Counted from the stretch's first letter, positions 9,456 through 18,630 are shown. The stretch is DNA of 64,000 nt from Sporomusa sp. KB1 (GCF_007830295.1 NZ_VLKC01000002.1:3346748-3410747), one strand, 5' to 3'. Notes: generated by a model not told the origin, from the letters alone. A program made the numbers and translations.

Positions 9456-9629
9456 ATGTCAACAGTCCTCTTAGCCAGAGTTTCAACGGACGATCAAGTC
9501 GATCGCGGTACCATCGATAACCAAATTGAGTTCGGAACCAAATACTGCGACCTTCATGAAATACCACTTCAGGATACCTATAAAGACGACGGTGTCAGTG
9601 GCACTATTCCGCTTCAGAAAAAGACATAG
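9456..9629 (+). pseudogene. Serine recombinase N-terminal stub
   Basis: Fifty-seven codons remain of a resolvase/invertase-type (large serine) recombinase. The start has a perfect ribosome site (TTAGGAGGTG, 7 bases before ATG). The residues LLARVSTDDQ contain the catalytic-serine motif (ARVST), and the KDDGVSGT segment is also typical of the catalytic domain. The frame ends in QKKT-stop exactly where a copy of the dispersed inverted repeat begins, so the repeat or a deletion next to it removed the remaining part of the gene. No active recombinase can be made. It is evidence of a former integrated element in this area. Confidence 0.8.
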
Positions 9630-9690
9630 ACGGTGGTACTGTCTTTATGTCGCATGCTGGACACAACCACCGTCCCCGTGGTACGTGCGA
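9620..9690. repeat. Dispersed inverted repeat, copy B
   Basis: The ACGGTGGT left arm and ACCACCGT right arm flank a loop that reads ACTGTCTTTATG, then CGCATGCTGGACACA. The copy at 17035-17101 is almost the same. Here the left arm lacks the leading GACAGGGG. It truncates the recombinase gene upstream, and the tail GTGGTACGTGCGA recurs at 35356-35368. Confidence 0.8.
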
Positions 9691-9812
9691 ATACCTAAGC
9701 CATTAAAAGAATGGCTCTGACAATCCTAATCGTACGGAGAGAGCTAAACTCTGAAAGCTTGTGCGTCAGCTGCACAGTGACTTTAGACGGCAGTTTCTAA
9801 AGGAGGACCAAA

Positions 9813-11201
9813 ATGTACTTATTAGTTGCAAATAGTAAAAAACCGCTTTACCAGCAGCTCTACCAGCAAATCCGCGCCAAAATCCTAAGCGGTGAACTCA
9901 GCGCGCAGGCCAAACTGCCTTCATGCCGCTACCTCGCGACTGAACTTCATATCAGTAGAAATACCGTGGACACCGCCTATCAGCAGCTTTTATCTGAAGG
10001 TTATATTGTTGGCAAAAGCCGCAGCGGATATTACATAGAAACAATTCATAATACTAAATACTCCGCGTTTACAGAAGCTGTTTCGGATACGCCCACTGGC
10101 AAATTACAGCCAGACGGTATGTTATACGATTTTCGATACGGCAATCTGAGCCAACAGTCCTTTCCATTTGCGCAATGGCAGCGATTAACTAACTTCTGTC
10201 TAAAACAGGACAAAGAACAATTTTTAAACTATAGTGACTTCAGAGGTGAACCTGGACTGCGCCGGGAACTGGTAAAATATTTGTACGAGTATCGGGATGT
10301 CCGATGTACAGCCGATCAAATATTGATTACTTCTGGAACTATTCATTGCCTTACGGTTGTTTGTCAGCTCCTCAGAAATGCAGTAGACGCCATTGCCATG
10401 GAAGATCCGGGTTTCGCCGCTGCCCATTTAGCTTTTACCAATCATGGTTTTCAGGTCCCACTCGTTCCGGTTAATCACCATGGCCTCAATGTTAAAGCAT
10501 TACGAACCACCACTGCTCAGGCTGTATATGTGACACCCTCACATCAATTTCCAACGGGTCAAACTATGTCGATAACTAGGCGGCTGCAGCTTATTGATTG
10601 GGCTTATGAACGGGAGGCTCTGATTATTGAAGATGACTATAACTGCCACCTACGTTATGATGTAAAACCAGCACCGGCTTTACAAGGATTAGCACCAGAT
10701 AAAGTAATCTACATCGGCAGCTTTTCCAAAATACTCTCTCCTTCCTTAAGGGTTTCTTATGCGGTATTGCCGAAAAGCTTGGCGCTACGATTGCAGCAAA
10801 AAAATGAAAATTATGCTTGTTCAGTGCCGTTACTCATTCAAAAACCTCTAGAACTCTTCTTACAGGAAAATCTTTTTGAAAGTCACTTGCGGAAAATGCT
10901 TCGTCAGTTTAAGAGAAAAAGGGATATTTTGTTGCGTGCGCTACAGGAGCATTTCGGCGATGTTGTTACAGTGTCCGGGGGAAATGCTGGTCTTCATATT
11001 CTATTGCATTTAAATCAGCCGGTGTCTTCAGCGAACTTGGTAGACAGGGCAGTTCAGGCCGGTGTATATATTCATGGTGACAATATTTGGGTGGAATCCT
11101 CGCCCGGTAAAGCGGCCCGTGTTCTTTTGGGCTTCGGAGCCATTAAAAACGAGGATATCGATTCGGCTGTCCGGCTATTATGCCAGGCTTGGCTTAACTG
11201 A
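9813..11201 (+). CDS. MocR-type GntR regulator with aminotransferase domain
   Basis: A 462-residue fusion. Residues 1-75 form a GntR winged helix (PLYQQLYQQIRAKILSGEL, LPSCRYLATELHISRNTVDTAYQQLL). From about 110 onwards there is a fold-type I aminotransferase domain, with DDYNCHLRY near residue 275 and the PLP-lysine segment GSFSKILSPSLRV near residue 305. MocR proteins use PLP or an amino compound as the signal and control genes for vitamin B6, amino-acid or amine metabolism. A strong AAAGGAGG precedes the ATG. The neighbour to the right is convergent, so the target is not evident; the regulator may be orphaned in this mosaic region or autoregulatory. Confidence 0.9.
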   Translation: MYLLVANSKKPLYQQLYQQIRAKILSGELSAQAKLPSCRYLATELHISRNTVDTAYQQLLSEGYIVGKSRSGYYIETIHNTKYSAFTEAVSDTPTGKLQPDGMLYDFRYGNLSQQSFPFAQWQRLTNFCLKQDKEQFLNYSDFRGEPGLRRELVKYLYEYRDVRCTADQILITSGTIHCLTVVCQLLRNAVDAIAMEDPGFAAAHLAFTNHGFQVPLVPVNHHGLNVKALRTTTAQAVYVTPSHQFPTGQTMSITRRLQLIDWAYEREALIIEDDYNCHLRYDVKPAPALQGLAPDKVIYIGSFSKILSPSLRVSYAVLPKSLALRLQQKNENYACSVPLLIQKPLELFLQENLFESHLRKMLRQFKRKRDILLRALQEHFGDVVTVSGGNAGLHILLHLNQPVSSANLVDRAVQAGVYIHGDNIWVESSPGKAARVLLGFGAIKNEDIDSAVRLLCQAWLN

Positions 11202-11259
11202 GTTGATTGAGGTTTTAAGCTTGGCCACGCAGTATAAGTGTTACGGGAAAGGCGTTAAA

Positions 11260-11299
11260 AACACCAGGGAGAACAGCCTATACTGTTCTCCCTGGTGTT
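11260..11299. terminator. Perfect 17-bp hairpin between convergent genes
   Basis: AACACCAGGGAGAACAG and CTGTTCTCCCTGGTGTT pair completely around a CCTATA loop. No long T run follows on either strand (the minus side has only TTTTTAACGCC). It lies between the convergent MocR and DJ-1 genes and probably terminates both. Confidence 0.7.
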
Positions 11300-11363
11300 A
11301 CGGCTTATTTATATAAGTTTTGGTTCAACAAGTATAAACTATCATTTTGCTGATCACTTCCAT

Positions 11364-12200
11364 CTAGAATGATGATTCAATAGCCGCTACTGGGCATAGT
11401 TTGGCGCACGGACCTATGCCGACACAGTGTTCTAGTTGAATCCTGAACTGAGTTTCGTCTTCCACAACCGCACCAAATGGGCAAATTTTCGCGCACTTGC
11501 CGCATTTGATGCATTTATCGTTAATTGTGCGATGCACAGATAGCCCAGACAACCGTCTTTGTATGCTTTTCCAGGCATCGCCGTATTCCAGTATTTCGCC
11601 TGCTTTAAAAAAAGCATCACGTCCGGCTGTTTTATAGACGATGTGCATTGCTGCGTCGTACCCGGCTGTAACTCCGGCTGCCGTGATAATCCGGCCATTA
11701 TCAACAAACCGCTCATCTTTCTTCAGCATTATTGTAGGATCGATAGTCAATAAATCATCAAAAGCCAGATGATGTGTTGTCACCGATAACTCGCTAAGGA
11801 GTCCTGCCTTTGCCAGTAATACAGCTCCGCTGCACACGGATAAGATAATAGCCGCGTTTCTGCTCCGATCTTGCAGCCAGCCAATTACATTGGGATTAGC
11901 TAAAAGTTCCTCTGTTATTAGGCCGCCAGGAACAACTAAGATATCGATCTCGGGGCAATCGTTAAAATCATATTCTGCCTTAACAACTAATCCCCCCGCC
12001 ATAACGTGCAGATCTTTTTTAGTTTCGCTGACAGTGAAGATGTCATACAGGGTATGCGGTGTCTGATATAGAGTAGTCTGCTTTTTGGATGAGCCGAAAT
12101 CTACAGCAGAAAATACATCATAGGGTCCAATAAAATCGGTTGTCTCAGCACCATCAAACAAAAATATGCCTACTTTCAGGGGTAATCCATTATTATCCAT
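11364..12200 (-). CDS. DJ-1/PfpI-family protein fused to a 2x[4Fe-4S] ferredoxin domain
   Basis: A 278-residue two-part protein. Residues 1-195 are a DJ-1/PfpI (GATase1-like) domain: KVGIFLFDGAETTDFIGPYDVF at the start, the nucleophile elbow SVCSGAVLL near residue 121 (the Cys is the reactive residue) and the GRIITAAGVTAGYDAAM strand near residue 168. Residues 220-278 carry two ferredoxin motifs: CIKCGKCAKICP, complete, and CVGIGPCAKLCP, where an extra Gly-Ile replaces the usual spacing and one Cys appears lost. DJ-1-type proteins act as chaperones, glyoxalases, hydratases or amidases; the iron-sulfur tail suggests redox coupling. Its function is unknown. It is preceded on the minus strand by GGAGGTTC. 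Confidence 0.82.
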   Translation of the reverse strand: MDNNGLPLKVGIFLFDGAETTDFIGPYDVFSAVDFGSSKKQTTLYQTPHTLYDIFTVSETKKDLHVMAGGLVVKAEYDFNDCPEIDILVVPGGLITEELLANPNVIGWLQDRSRNAAIILSVCSGAVLLAKAGLLSELSVTTHHLAFDDLLTIDPTIMLKKDERFVDNGRIITAAGVTAGYDAAMHIVYKTAGRDAFFKAGEILEYGDAWKSIQRRLSGLSVHRTINDKCIKCGKCAKICPFGAVVEDETQFRIQLEHCVGIGPCAKLCPVAAIESSF

Positions 12201-12931
12201 AGCTTAGAACCTCCAACACTTATTATCCGTGCACGTGATAGTTATATTAGAGCATGCGAACTATCTTTTGTAAAAGAGCCAGATTTGAAAGAATGAAAGA
12301 GGCCAGTATTTATTGGAGCGGAGACAGTTACATTGTCGGGATGGGAACGAGCGTGTCGGATAGACGGAAATGGTATGGCTGAGAAACCTTCATGGTCAGT
12401 GCCTTATTGCTGTATCAAATAAGTGCGCTGCCTCCCTGACTGCGTATATTCTAAATAGGCGAATAGAGAAGTTTAGGGGCAGCTTTGTTGACTTTTTTGT
12501 ACCGTTGATCCGATACGGAGAGCCGTATCGTTGGTAACAGCGAAAAATGGCATTTAGGCAGGAACGTCAGGCTAGAGCGGGAAATCGCTCGCTAAGTGGC
12601 AGACCCAAAGATGCAATTTATGGCGGAATTGTAGTGGAAAAAGCATAACAAAAAAAGTAGGTTGGAAAATCTCCGTAAACTAAGACGCTTTGGATTCCAG
12701 ATGAACCCATAAGAGCGGTAAGAAGTATGGCTGATTACAGGGCGAGAAAGATCACATCAATCGTATTAGCATGATTTTCCTTGTTGAGTACTTCCAAGAA
12801 ATATTACAGAAAAGTGCAGGGAGGTTCTTATTTGCATAGCAAAAACGATTAAAAATAAGGAAGACAAGACTTGCGGCTTATGTTATTCTTAAGTACAGGT
12901 ATATTATTGATGAAAGTGGAGTAGTTATTCT
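12201..12931. other. 731-bp intergenic region without a recognised gene
   Basis: There are no ORFs with a convincing start or family signature on either strand. The composition from about 12300 to 12780 is more G+C-rich and purine-biased than true spacers nearby, as in a decayed coding region, but I cannot name a parent gene. The promoter of the GntR gene should be in the last 150 bases. Confidence 0.4.
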
Positions 12932-13609
12932 GTGGAAAATAAAGGATTGCTTGCTGTTAAGAAAATATCTCCTCGTACAGTGCCGGATATGGTAATACGT
13001 GTTATTAGAGAAGCTATTGTTTCTGGAAGCCTTCCAGGGGGAACGCAAATGAAACAAGAAGAATGGGCTTCACAGCTTGATATTAGTTCGAGTGCCTTGA
13101 GAGAGGCATTAAAAAGCTTGGCGGCAGAAGGATTAGTGAAATTTATTCCAAACCGCGGAGTAATTGTTACTGAGCTTTCGGTAGATGAGGCGCTTGAGAT
13201 ATATCAGATTCGTATACTTCTTGAAACTGGGGCTCTTGAACTTGCCATTCCTAATCTGACTAATCAAGATATAGAATTTGCGACAAAGATTCTAAAAAAG
13301 GCTGAGGATGAAACAGACAATAATCAGTGGGGGGATTTAAACTGGAAGTTTCATGAAGGTTTATATCGAGTCGCCTGTAAGCCTAAACTGCTGGGGCTCA
13401 TTAAAACACTATATGATAATGTTGAACGATATATGCGGTTATACTTTTCAGATTTGAAATATCAAGAGCTGGCCAAAGCAGAACATTTTAATCTTTTACA
13501 AGCATGTGAGAACAAAAATATTGAGCAAGCTAAGGGAATTCTTAGAAAACACATATCCGATACTAGTGATGTTGTAACAGCTTATATACGGCAATTAAGT
13601 AATAAGTAA
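12932..13609 (+). CDS. GntR-family regulator, FadR/FCD type
   Basis: A 225-residue protein with a GTG start. Residues 12-80 form the GntR winged helix (VIREAIVSGSLPGGTQMKQEEWASQLDISSSALREAL). The C-terminal all-helical FCD domain contains EIYQIRILLETGALELA and the metal-site histidines WKFHEGLY, KAEHFNLLQA and LRKHISDT. FCD regulators respond to small carboxylates or amino-acid-like ligands bound at that metal site. It stands upstream of an MFS transporter and a gamma-glutamyltransferase in the same direction, separated by a terminator, so it probably controls both. An upstream GTGGAG at 12917 may be a weak ribosome site. Confidence 0.9.
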   Translation: MENKGLLAVKKISPRTVPDMVIRVIREAIVSGSLPGGTQMKQEEWASQLDISSSALREALKSLAAEGLVKFIPNRGVIVTELSVDEALEIYQIRILLETGALELAIPNLTNQDIEFATKILKKAEDETDNNQWGDLNWKFHEGLYRVACKPKLLGLIKTLYDNVERYMRLYFSDLKYQELAKAEHFNLLQACENKNIEQAKGILRKHISDTSDVVTAYIRQLSNK

Positions 13610-13684
13610 TAAATAATACTTGACTATAATTTACTTATAATGCTAAAATTTAAATAATTAAATGATAAATAATTTGGGCAACGA

Positions 13685-13714
13685 AGCCTCTGCAAAATAA
13701 ATTTTGCAGAGGCT
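13685..13714 (+). terminator. Terminator after the GntR gene
   Basis: AGCCTCTGCAAAAT and ATTTTGCAGAGGCT form a perfect 14-bp stem, followed by ATTATATTTT. It separates the regulator from the MFS gene, which therefore needs its own promoter. Confidence 0.85.
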
Positions 13715-13791
13715 ATTATATTTTCAACAATGATTAATGTATACAATCGAAAATAGATAATAAATAATAAAATGCTGAGCGTGGTGAAAAC

Positions 13792-15081
13792 ATGGAAAGA
13801 AGTAGCGGTATTATTGAGAACAAGTTTATATTTATTTCCAAATTAATTTTCCCTTTTGCTTTTAGTTTTTTTATTTCAGTACTATACCGTACTAGTACAT
13901 CTGTATTGTCACCTTACTTAATTACAGATTTTAGTCTATCTGCGGCTGATTTGGGTTTGGTCGGGAGTAGCTATTTTATAGCCTTTGCGATAGCGCAGCC
14001 GCCATTAGGTGTAGCGCTTGATCGATTTGGTGCTAGAAGGACTTTATCTATTTTGCTTTTGTTTGCGGTCTGTGGTTCTTTACTGTTTTCTAAAGCTTAT
14101 CTTACTTGGCACTTAATAGTTGGACGTGGATTAATTGGAATTGGAGTATCCGGTTGTTTAATGGCAGCGTTTAAGGCTTATAAAGAATGGCTAACTAATG
14201 AAGAATTACCTCTGGTTAATAGCTATCAAGCATTAGCCGGTGGTTTAGGGGCTATTATAGCAACTCAGCCTATTCATGTGGCTCTTGCGTTCATTCATTG
14301 GCGAGAGCTATTTTATATACTTGCTACAATTACGTTTATAGCAGCCCTATTGGTTTATAAAATGGTTCCGCAAAAGAGCCGAGAAGGCAGTACAGGTGAA
14401 CCAATTCGTATGCAATTTATGGCGGTGGTGCACATTGCAAGATCAGCGAAATTTTGGCAGATTACGCCAGCAGCAACAATGGTGCAGGCTAGCTTTATAG
14501 CTTTAAATACACTATGGGTTGGACCTTGGTTGAAAGACGTATACAGAATGGATATTTCAGAGGTGGCGTTTTCATTGATGATTATATCCATAGCCGTATG
14601 CAGCGGATATTTTTTGAATGGCTTGATTGCCCATAAGCTTCGACTTTTTGGTATAAGCACGGAGTCCGTATGCAAAGCTGGTATGGTGGTATTTACAACG
14701 GCATTAGGATGTATTGGCATACTTGAAAATAAGGCAGGGGTACTTTCTTGGGTACTGTTAATGCTTTCTGGTCCATTTTCATTATTGGCTTACTCCCTTT
14801 TGGTTATAATGTTTGAGAAAAACTTGGCAGGCAGAGTTATTACCTTATACAACTTTATGGTATTTGTTACTGTCTTTTTCATTCAATGGGTGACAGGAAT
14901 TATAATTAATTTATGGCCGCCTATGGATAGTGGATACCATCCTCAAGGCTATCAAGCAGCTTTTTTGGTATTGTTTTTACTAAATGCCGCAATGCTTCTT
15001 TGGATGGTTCTATATAAAGTGGAGAGTATTCTTTGGCTTACAAATTGGTGCGGGAGAAAACTGTCTCGACTGAAAGGTTAA
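13792..15081 (+). CDS. Major facilitator superfamily transporter
   Basis: A 429-residue, very hydrophobic protein with about 12 membrane segments. The cytoplasmic loop between helices 2 and 3 has the MFS signature G-x-x-x-D-R-x-G-x-R-R (GVALDRFGARR, near residue 78). SCGIG-like glycine helices follow, with a hydrophilic central loop near residue 200 (PQKSREGSTGEP). The transporter class imports or exports small organic solutes by proton exchange; the substrate is unknown. It precedes a secreted gamma-glutamyltransferase, so uptake of a gamma-glutamyl compound or its cleavage product is a reasonable guess. No obvious signs of decay are visible. Confidence 0.9.
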   Translation: MERSSGIIENKFIFISKLIFPFAFSFFISVLYRTSTSVLSPYLITDFSLSAADLGLVGSSYFIAFAIAQPPLGVALDRFGARRTLSILLLFAVCGSLLFSKAYLTWHLIVGRGLIGIGVSGCLMAAFKAYKEWLTNEELPLVNSYQALAGGLGAIIATQPIHVALAFIHWRELFYILATITFIAALLVYKMVPQKSREGSTGEPIRMQFMAVVHIARSAKFWQITPAATMVQASFIALNTLWVGPWLKDVYRMDISEVAFSLMIISIAVCSGYFLNGLIAHKLRLFGISTESVCKAGMVVFTTALGCIGILENKAGVLSWVLLMLSGPFSLLAYSLLVIMFEKNLAGRVITLYNFMVFVTVFFIQWVTGIIINLWPPMDSGYHPQGYQAAFLVLFLLNAAMLLWMVLYKVESILWLTNWCGRKLSRLKG

Positions 15082-15157
15082 TCTAAGAAACTTCTGTAAG
15101 GAGGTGATAATTTCGATTTAGCTCAGAGGAAAGTAAGAAAATATTAGGAGGAATAAT

Positions 15158-16879
15158 ATGAATTTAGTAAAAAAGTGTTTTAGGACGCCTATTATCGTGT
15201 TGGTATGTTTTTCATTTTTGCTGCAGGTCGGAATGGTACAAGCCGCTAATAGACCGACAACAATGGCACCACATGGAATGGTTGTTACCCCGCATTACTT
15301 AGCGTCTGAAGCGGCCATCCGCGTTTTGGAGAATGGTGGAAATGCAGCGGAGGCGGCGATTGCCGCTGCATCGACCATCAGTGTTGTATATCCTCATATG
15401 AATTCAATCGGTGGAGATAATTTTTGGTTAATTTATAATGCTAAAACAGGACACTTAAAAGGGCTAAATGCCAGTGGCAGAGCAGGAGAAAAGGCAACTA
15501 TTGAATATTACAAATCTCTTGGTTATAGTAAAATTCCAGCTCGCGGCTACCTAGCAGCTAATACTGTTCCTGGTGCAATTTCCGGGTGGTGGGAAATTTA
15601 TAACTATTCTAGGAACAGTATGAATGGTAAGCTCAAATGGAGCGGGCTGCTAAACAGTGCTATTGACTATGCCGAAAACGGCCTTCCTGTAACACCGAGT
15701 CAGGAGTTTTGGACTAAAGTTAATATTAACCCAAATGATACACAGTTTCGGGATTTACAGCGTTTTGAAGGATTCCGCAGTATTTATTTAAAACAAGATC
15801 AAACCCCTTACCGAGTAGGCGAACTTTTTAAGCAGGCAGATCTTGCTAATACTTTAAAAATTGTAGCACAACAAGGAGCAGATGGTTTTTATAAAGGGCA
15901 AATTGCTCAAAAAATTGTGTCTGAACTTGAAGCCAATGGTGGTGTTCTAACGCTGAGTGACTTTGCAACACACAAGGCAGACTGGGTAGACCCGTTATCG
16001 GTAGATTATCGGGGCTATAAGGCGTATAATTTACCGCCTAATACACAAGGAATGGCCTCTCTTTCTATTCTTAATATCTTAAATAACTATGATATTAAAT
16101 CAATGGGTGAAGGAACAGCCGATTATTATCACACGATTGTCGAAGCAACTAAACAAGCATTTGCTGATCGAGATAAATGGCTAACGGACCCAGCCTTTGT
16201 TAAAATACCTGTAAATGAGTTGTTATCCAAAGAGCACGGTATTGCATTGGCAAATCGCATGGATATGCAAAAAGCAGCTACTGATGTTAAACCATTAGAC
16301 CCTAAAGGAGATACGGTTTGGATCGGTATTGTTGATAAAGAGGGTAATGCGGTATCGTTAATTCAAAGTATTTATCATGATTATGGATCGGGCATTATTC
16401 CTAAAGGCACAGGAGTAATATTACAAAATCGGGGAAGCTTTTTTTCACTTGATTCGTCTAATATCAATCATTTAGAACCACATAAACGTACATTTCATAC
16501 ATTAAATCCAGCCATGTTAATGAAGGATAATAAGCCGTATCTTGTCTATGGTACAATGGGCGGAGAAGGTCAACCGCAAACACAGGCTGCTATAGTTACC
16601 CGTATTGTCGATTTTGAGTTTAATGTACAAGATGCCATTGAAGCGCCGCGCTGGTTACATGGACGAACTTGGGGAGCGTCTTCGAATGACTTGAAAATTG
16701 AAGGAAGAGTTCCACAGCAGGTTATAGAAGAATTAGTTAGGCGGGGACACCCTGTGAAAGTGATAGAAGGATATACTGATGTAATGGGGCATGCAGGAGC
16801 TATATTGATTAACCATGATAACAATATAAAGTATGGTGGGGCAGATCCTCGTGGAGACGGTGCTGCATTAGGTTATTAA
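15158..16879 (+). CDS. Secreted gamma-glutamyltransferase/acylase-family enzyme
   Basis: A 573-residue Ntn-hydrolase precursor. An N-terminal signal peptide (KKCFRTPIIVLVCFSFLLQ, then AQAA-like cleavage near residue 30) sends it out of the cytoplasm. The large-subunit region carries NGGNAAEAAIAA and the long PHMNSIGGDNFW stretch. The self-cleavage site is in PKGDTVWIGIVDKEGNAVSLIQS near residue 390: the Thr after Asp would become the N-terminal nucleophile of the small subunit. GGT enzymes usually have a second Thr there, and this one has Val, as in the wider acylase-like branch. It may cleave gamma-glutamyl or acyl amides. AGGAGGAAT precedes the ATG, and a terminator follows. Confidence 0.9.
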   Translation: MNLVKKCFRTPIIVLVCFSFLLQVGMVQAANRPTTMAPHGMVVTPHYLASEAAIRVLENGGNAAEAAIAAASTISVVYPHMNSIGGDNFWLIYNAKTGHLKGLNASGRAGEKATIEYYKSLGYSKIPARGYLAANTVPGAISGWWEIYNYSRNSMNGKLKWSGLLNSAIDYAENGLPVTPSQEFWTKVNINPNDTQFRDLQRFEGFRSIYLKQDQTPYRVGELFKQADLANTLKIVAQQGADGFYKGQIAQKIVSELEANGGVLTLSDFATHKADWVDPLSVDYRGYKAYNLPPNTQGMASLSILNILNNYDIKSMGEGTADYYHTIVEATKQAFADRDKWLTDPAFVKIPVNELLSKEHGIALANRMDMQKAATDVKPLDPKGDTVWIGIVDKEGNAVSLIQSIYHDYGSGIIPKGTGVILQNRGSFFSLDSSNINHLEPHKRTFHTLNPAMLMKDNKPYLVYGTMGGEGQPQTQAAIVTRIVDFEFNVQDAIEAPRWLHGRTWGASSNDLKIEGRVPQQVIEELVRRGHPVKVIEGYTDVMGHAGAILINHDNNIKYGGADPRGDGAALGY

Positions 16880-16916
16880 TTTAAGGGGGAGTTTATATTA
16901 ATTTGTTCCATTCTAA

Positions 16917-16947
16917 AAAGGGGCTGTTAGCGCGACAGCCCCCTTTG
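16917..16947 (+). terminator. Terminator of the gamma-glutamyltransferase gene
   Basis: AAGGGGCTGT pairs with ACAGCCCCCTT around TAGCGCG and is followed by TTTGTCT. It ends the MFS-GGT unit. Confidence 0.85.
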
Positions 16948-17034
16948 TCTACAACCTGAACTACCACGTTATAAGGTTAGCTTTGATTTTGAACTAGGTG
17001 TCAAGGAACGGGGTTAGGAGAAGCAAGGGGACGG

Positions 17035-17101
17035 AAAGACATAGACAGGGGACGGTGGTACTGTCTTTATGCCGCATGCTGGACACAACCACCGTCCCCT
17101 G
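17035..17101. repeat. Dispersed inverted repeat, copy C (best preserved)
   Basis: AGGGGACGGTGGT (17048-17060) and ACCACCGTCCCCT (17088-17100) form 13-bp arms around a 27-base loop. It is preceded by a second GGGGACGG at 17027. The arms are longer and cleaner than in copy B. It lies directly left of the non-coding lead of the IS110 element. Confidence 0.85.
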
Positions 17102-17361
17102 TAAGATATAGTACAGAAGGGTTATCCATTTTGGGATAGAAAAACTCCGAACAATCAGTTTCTAGGTATAATGAGGAAGAAGGATATGAATGGCCCCGTC
17201 CCAGGGAAGATTTTTCTATACCCATGCCTACAGACAATTCATCCATTTCCAAAGCATTTACGTTTTAGCTGGTTGGGAGCTTATTCCCGTTTCACGTGCA
17301 AGGCGGTAATCTTTGAGCTTGGAATGGATAACCCTTCAATTTATCTTATAGGAGGTCAGCG
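17102..17361 (+). ncRNA. Candidate bridge-RNA region of the IS110 element
   Basis: This is non-coding DNA between the dispersed repeat and the transposase start. GAAGGGTTATCCATT (17116-17130) is the perfect reverse complement of 17323-17337, which would close a structure of about 220 bases. IS110-group elements are known to express a structured bridge RNA from this position that pairs with donor and target DNA. The position and the closing stem are seen; the role is inferred. Confidence 0.45.
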
Positions 17362-18630
17362 GTGTTGACTAATCGTCCGGTTATTGGCATTGATGTAGCC
17401 AAAAATTTTTGTTTTTATGCAGCAGTATCTCCAACTTGTACTACCTTTTTGAAACCTTTTAAAGCGTTAAATACTAAGCAAGGGCTTTTATTTGTTCTAG
17501 GGCAAATAAGAAAAGTGGAAGAAGCATTTAGTAGTAAACCGCTCATCGCCCTAGAATCCACGGGTCACTACTCTCAGCGCATCGTCCACTTTTTCTTGAA
17601 ACAGGGTTTTGAAGTCTACCACATCAATCCCCTTATCTCCCATTCTATCAAAAATTCTGTTGTAAGGAAAGTTAAGACAGATCGGGTTGATGCACTTGAA
17701 TTGGCCAGACTGTTATTTGTTCATGCTTTTTATCCTACAACTATGCCTAAAGAACAGCTGGCCAATTTGAAGGTCTTAGCAAGAACAAGGGGGCAGTTGG
17801 TAGAACAACGAGCCAATTTGCTCAATAAGTTACAGTGTGCTATTGAACAAATTGCTCCTCTTTTTCCTACTATCCTTAACCCGGGATCGCTTACGGCATT
17901 GACTCTAGTAAATAAGTTTCCCACACCTTGTGAATGGAGCAAGAAAGCCAATCAGCATGTCATACTGGACATGCTGCAAACGGTATCCCGTAAGGGTAGA
18001 TTATATGCTCAGCAAAAATATGCTGATTTGTTATCTTGCGCCGATGATGCCCAAGTTACTGGCATATCCTTGTCGGCCTATGCCGCCACAATACAATGCT
18101 ATGCTAGCATTGTGCAATCTTTAGACGCACAAATTAGTTTACTCGATGACCAGATTAAAGCACTTGCTGAACAGTTACCGGCAATCACTTTCCTAAAAAG
18201 CATTCCGGGCATAGGTGATACATTAGCAGCTATCATTTTGGGCGAAATTGGTGATATTGAACGGTTTGCGAACGCTAAGCAATTAGTGGCTTTTAGCGGT
18301 ATCGACCCTTCGGTTAAACAATCGGGGAATTTTGTAGGGACAAAGAATAAAGTAACCAAACGGGGATCACCATTTCTCCGACATGCACTCTATATAGCTG
18401 CTACGACGTCTATCCGTAAGGAATCTAAAGGTTCGCACGTTAACTCGGTGATTTATGAGTATTACCAACGGAAAATCGAAACGAAAACCAAGAAACAAGC
18501 CTTAGGCGCTGTTATGAACAAGCTACTACGTATCATATTCTCGGTATTAAAGAATAAGCAGCCATTTCGTTTGATTACCCCTGATCAGCAGGTTGAACTG
18601 TATCAAAAACACCTGCAAAAGGCGGCTTAA
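17362..18630 (+). CDS. IS110-family transposase (bridge-RNA-guided recombinase)
   Basis: A 422-residue protein with a GTG start after AGGAGG. The N-terminal DEDD RuvC-like domain shows GIDVAKNF near residue 9 (first Asp), ALESTGHY near 66 (Glu) and KVKTDRVDALELARLL near 108 (Asp-Asp). A coiled-coil stretch follows. The C-terminal Transposase_20 domain has SIPGIGDTLAAIILGEIGDI, FSGIDPSVKQSG and the RGSPFLRHALYIAA segment bearing the serine proposed as nucleophile. All parts are present, so the element may be active. It performs cut-and-paste-like recombination without classical terminal repeats. Confidence 0.93.
   Translation: MLTNRPVIGIDVAKNFCFYAAVSPTCTTFLKPFKALNTKQGLLFVLGQIRKVEEAFSSKPLIALESTGHYSQRIVHFFLKQGFEVYHINPLISHSIKNSVVRKVKTDRVDALELARLLFVHAFYPTTMPKEQLANLKVLARTRGQLVEQRANLLNKLQCAIEQIAPLFPTILNPGSLTALTLVNKFPTPCEWSKKANQHVILDMLQTVSRKGRLYAQQKYADLLSCADDAQVTGISLSAYAATIQCYASIVQSLDAQISLLDDQIKALAEQLPAITFLKSIPGIGDTLAAIILGEIGDIERFANAKQLVAFSGIDPSVKQSGNFVGTKNKVTKRGSPFLRHALYIAATTSIRKESKGSHVNSVIYEYYQRKIETKTKKQALGAVMNKLLRIIFSVLKNKQPFRLITPDQQVELYQKHLQKAA

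Noticed and set aside
9740..9812. Possible riboswitch before the MocR gene
   Set aside because: The short leader shows no known aptamer pattern and no terminator or antiterminator pairing.
12300..12800. Decayed gene between the DJ-1 fusion and the GntR regulator
   Set aside because: Composition is suggestive, but no frame yields a recognisable protein fragment, so no pseudogene is claimed.
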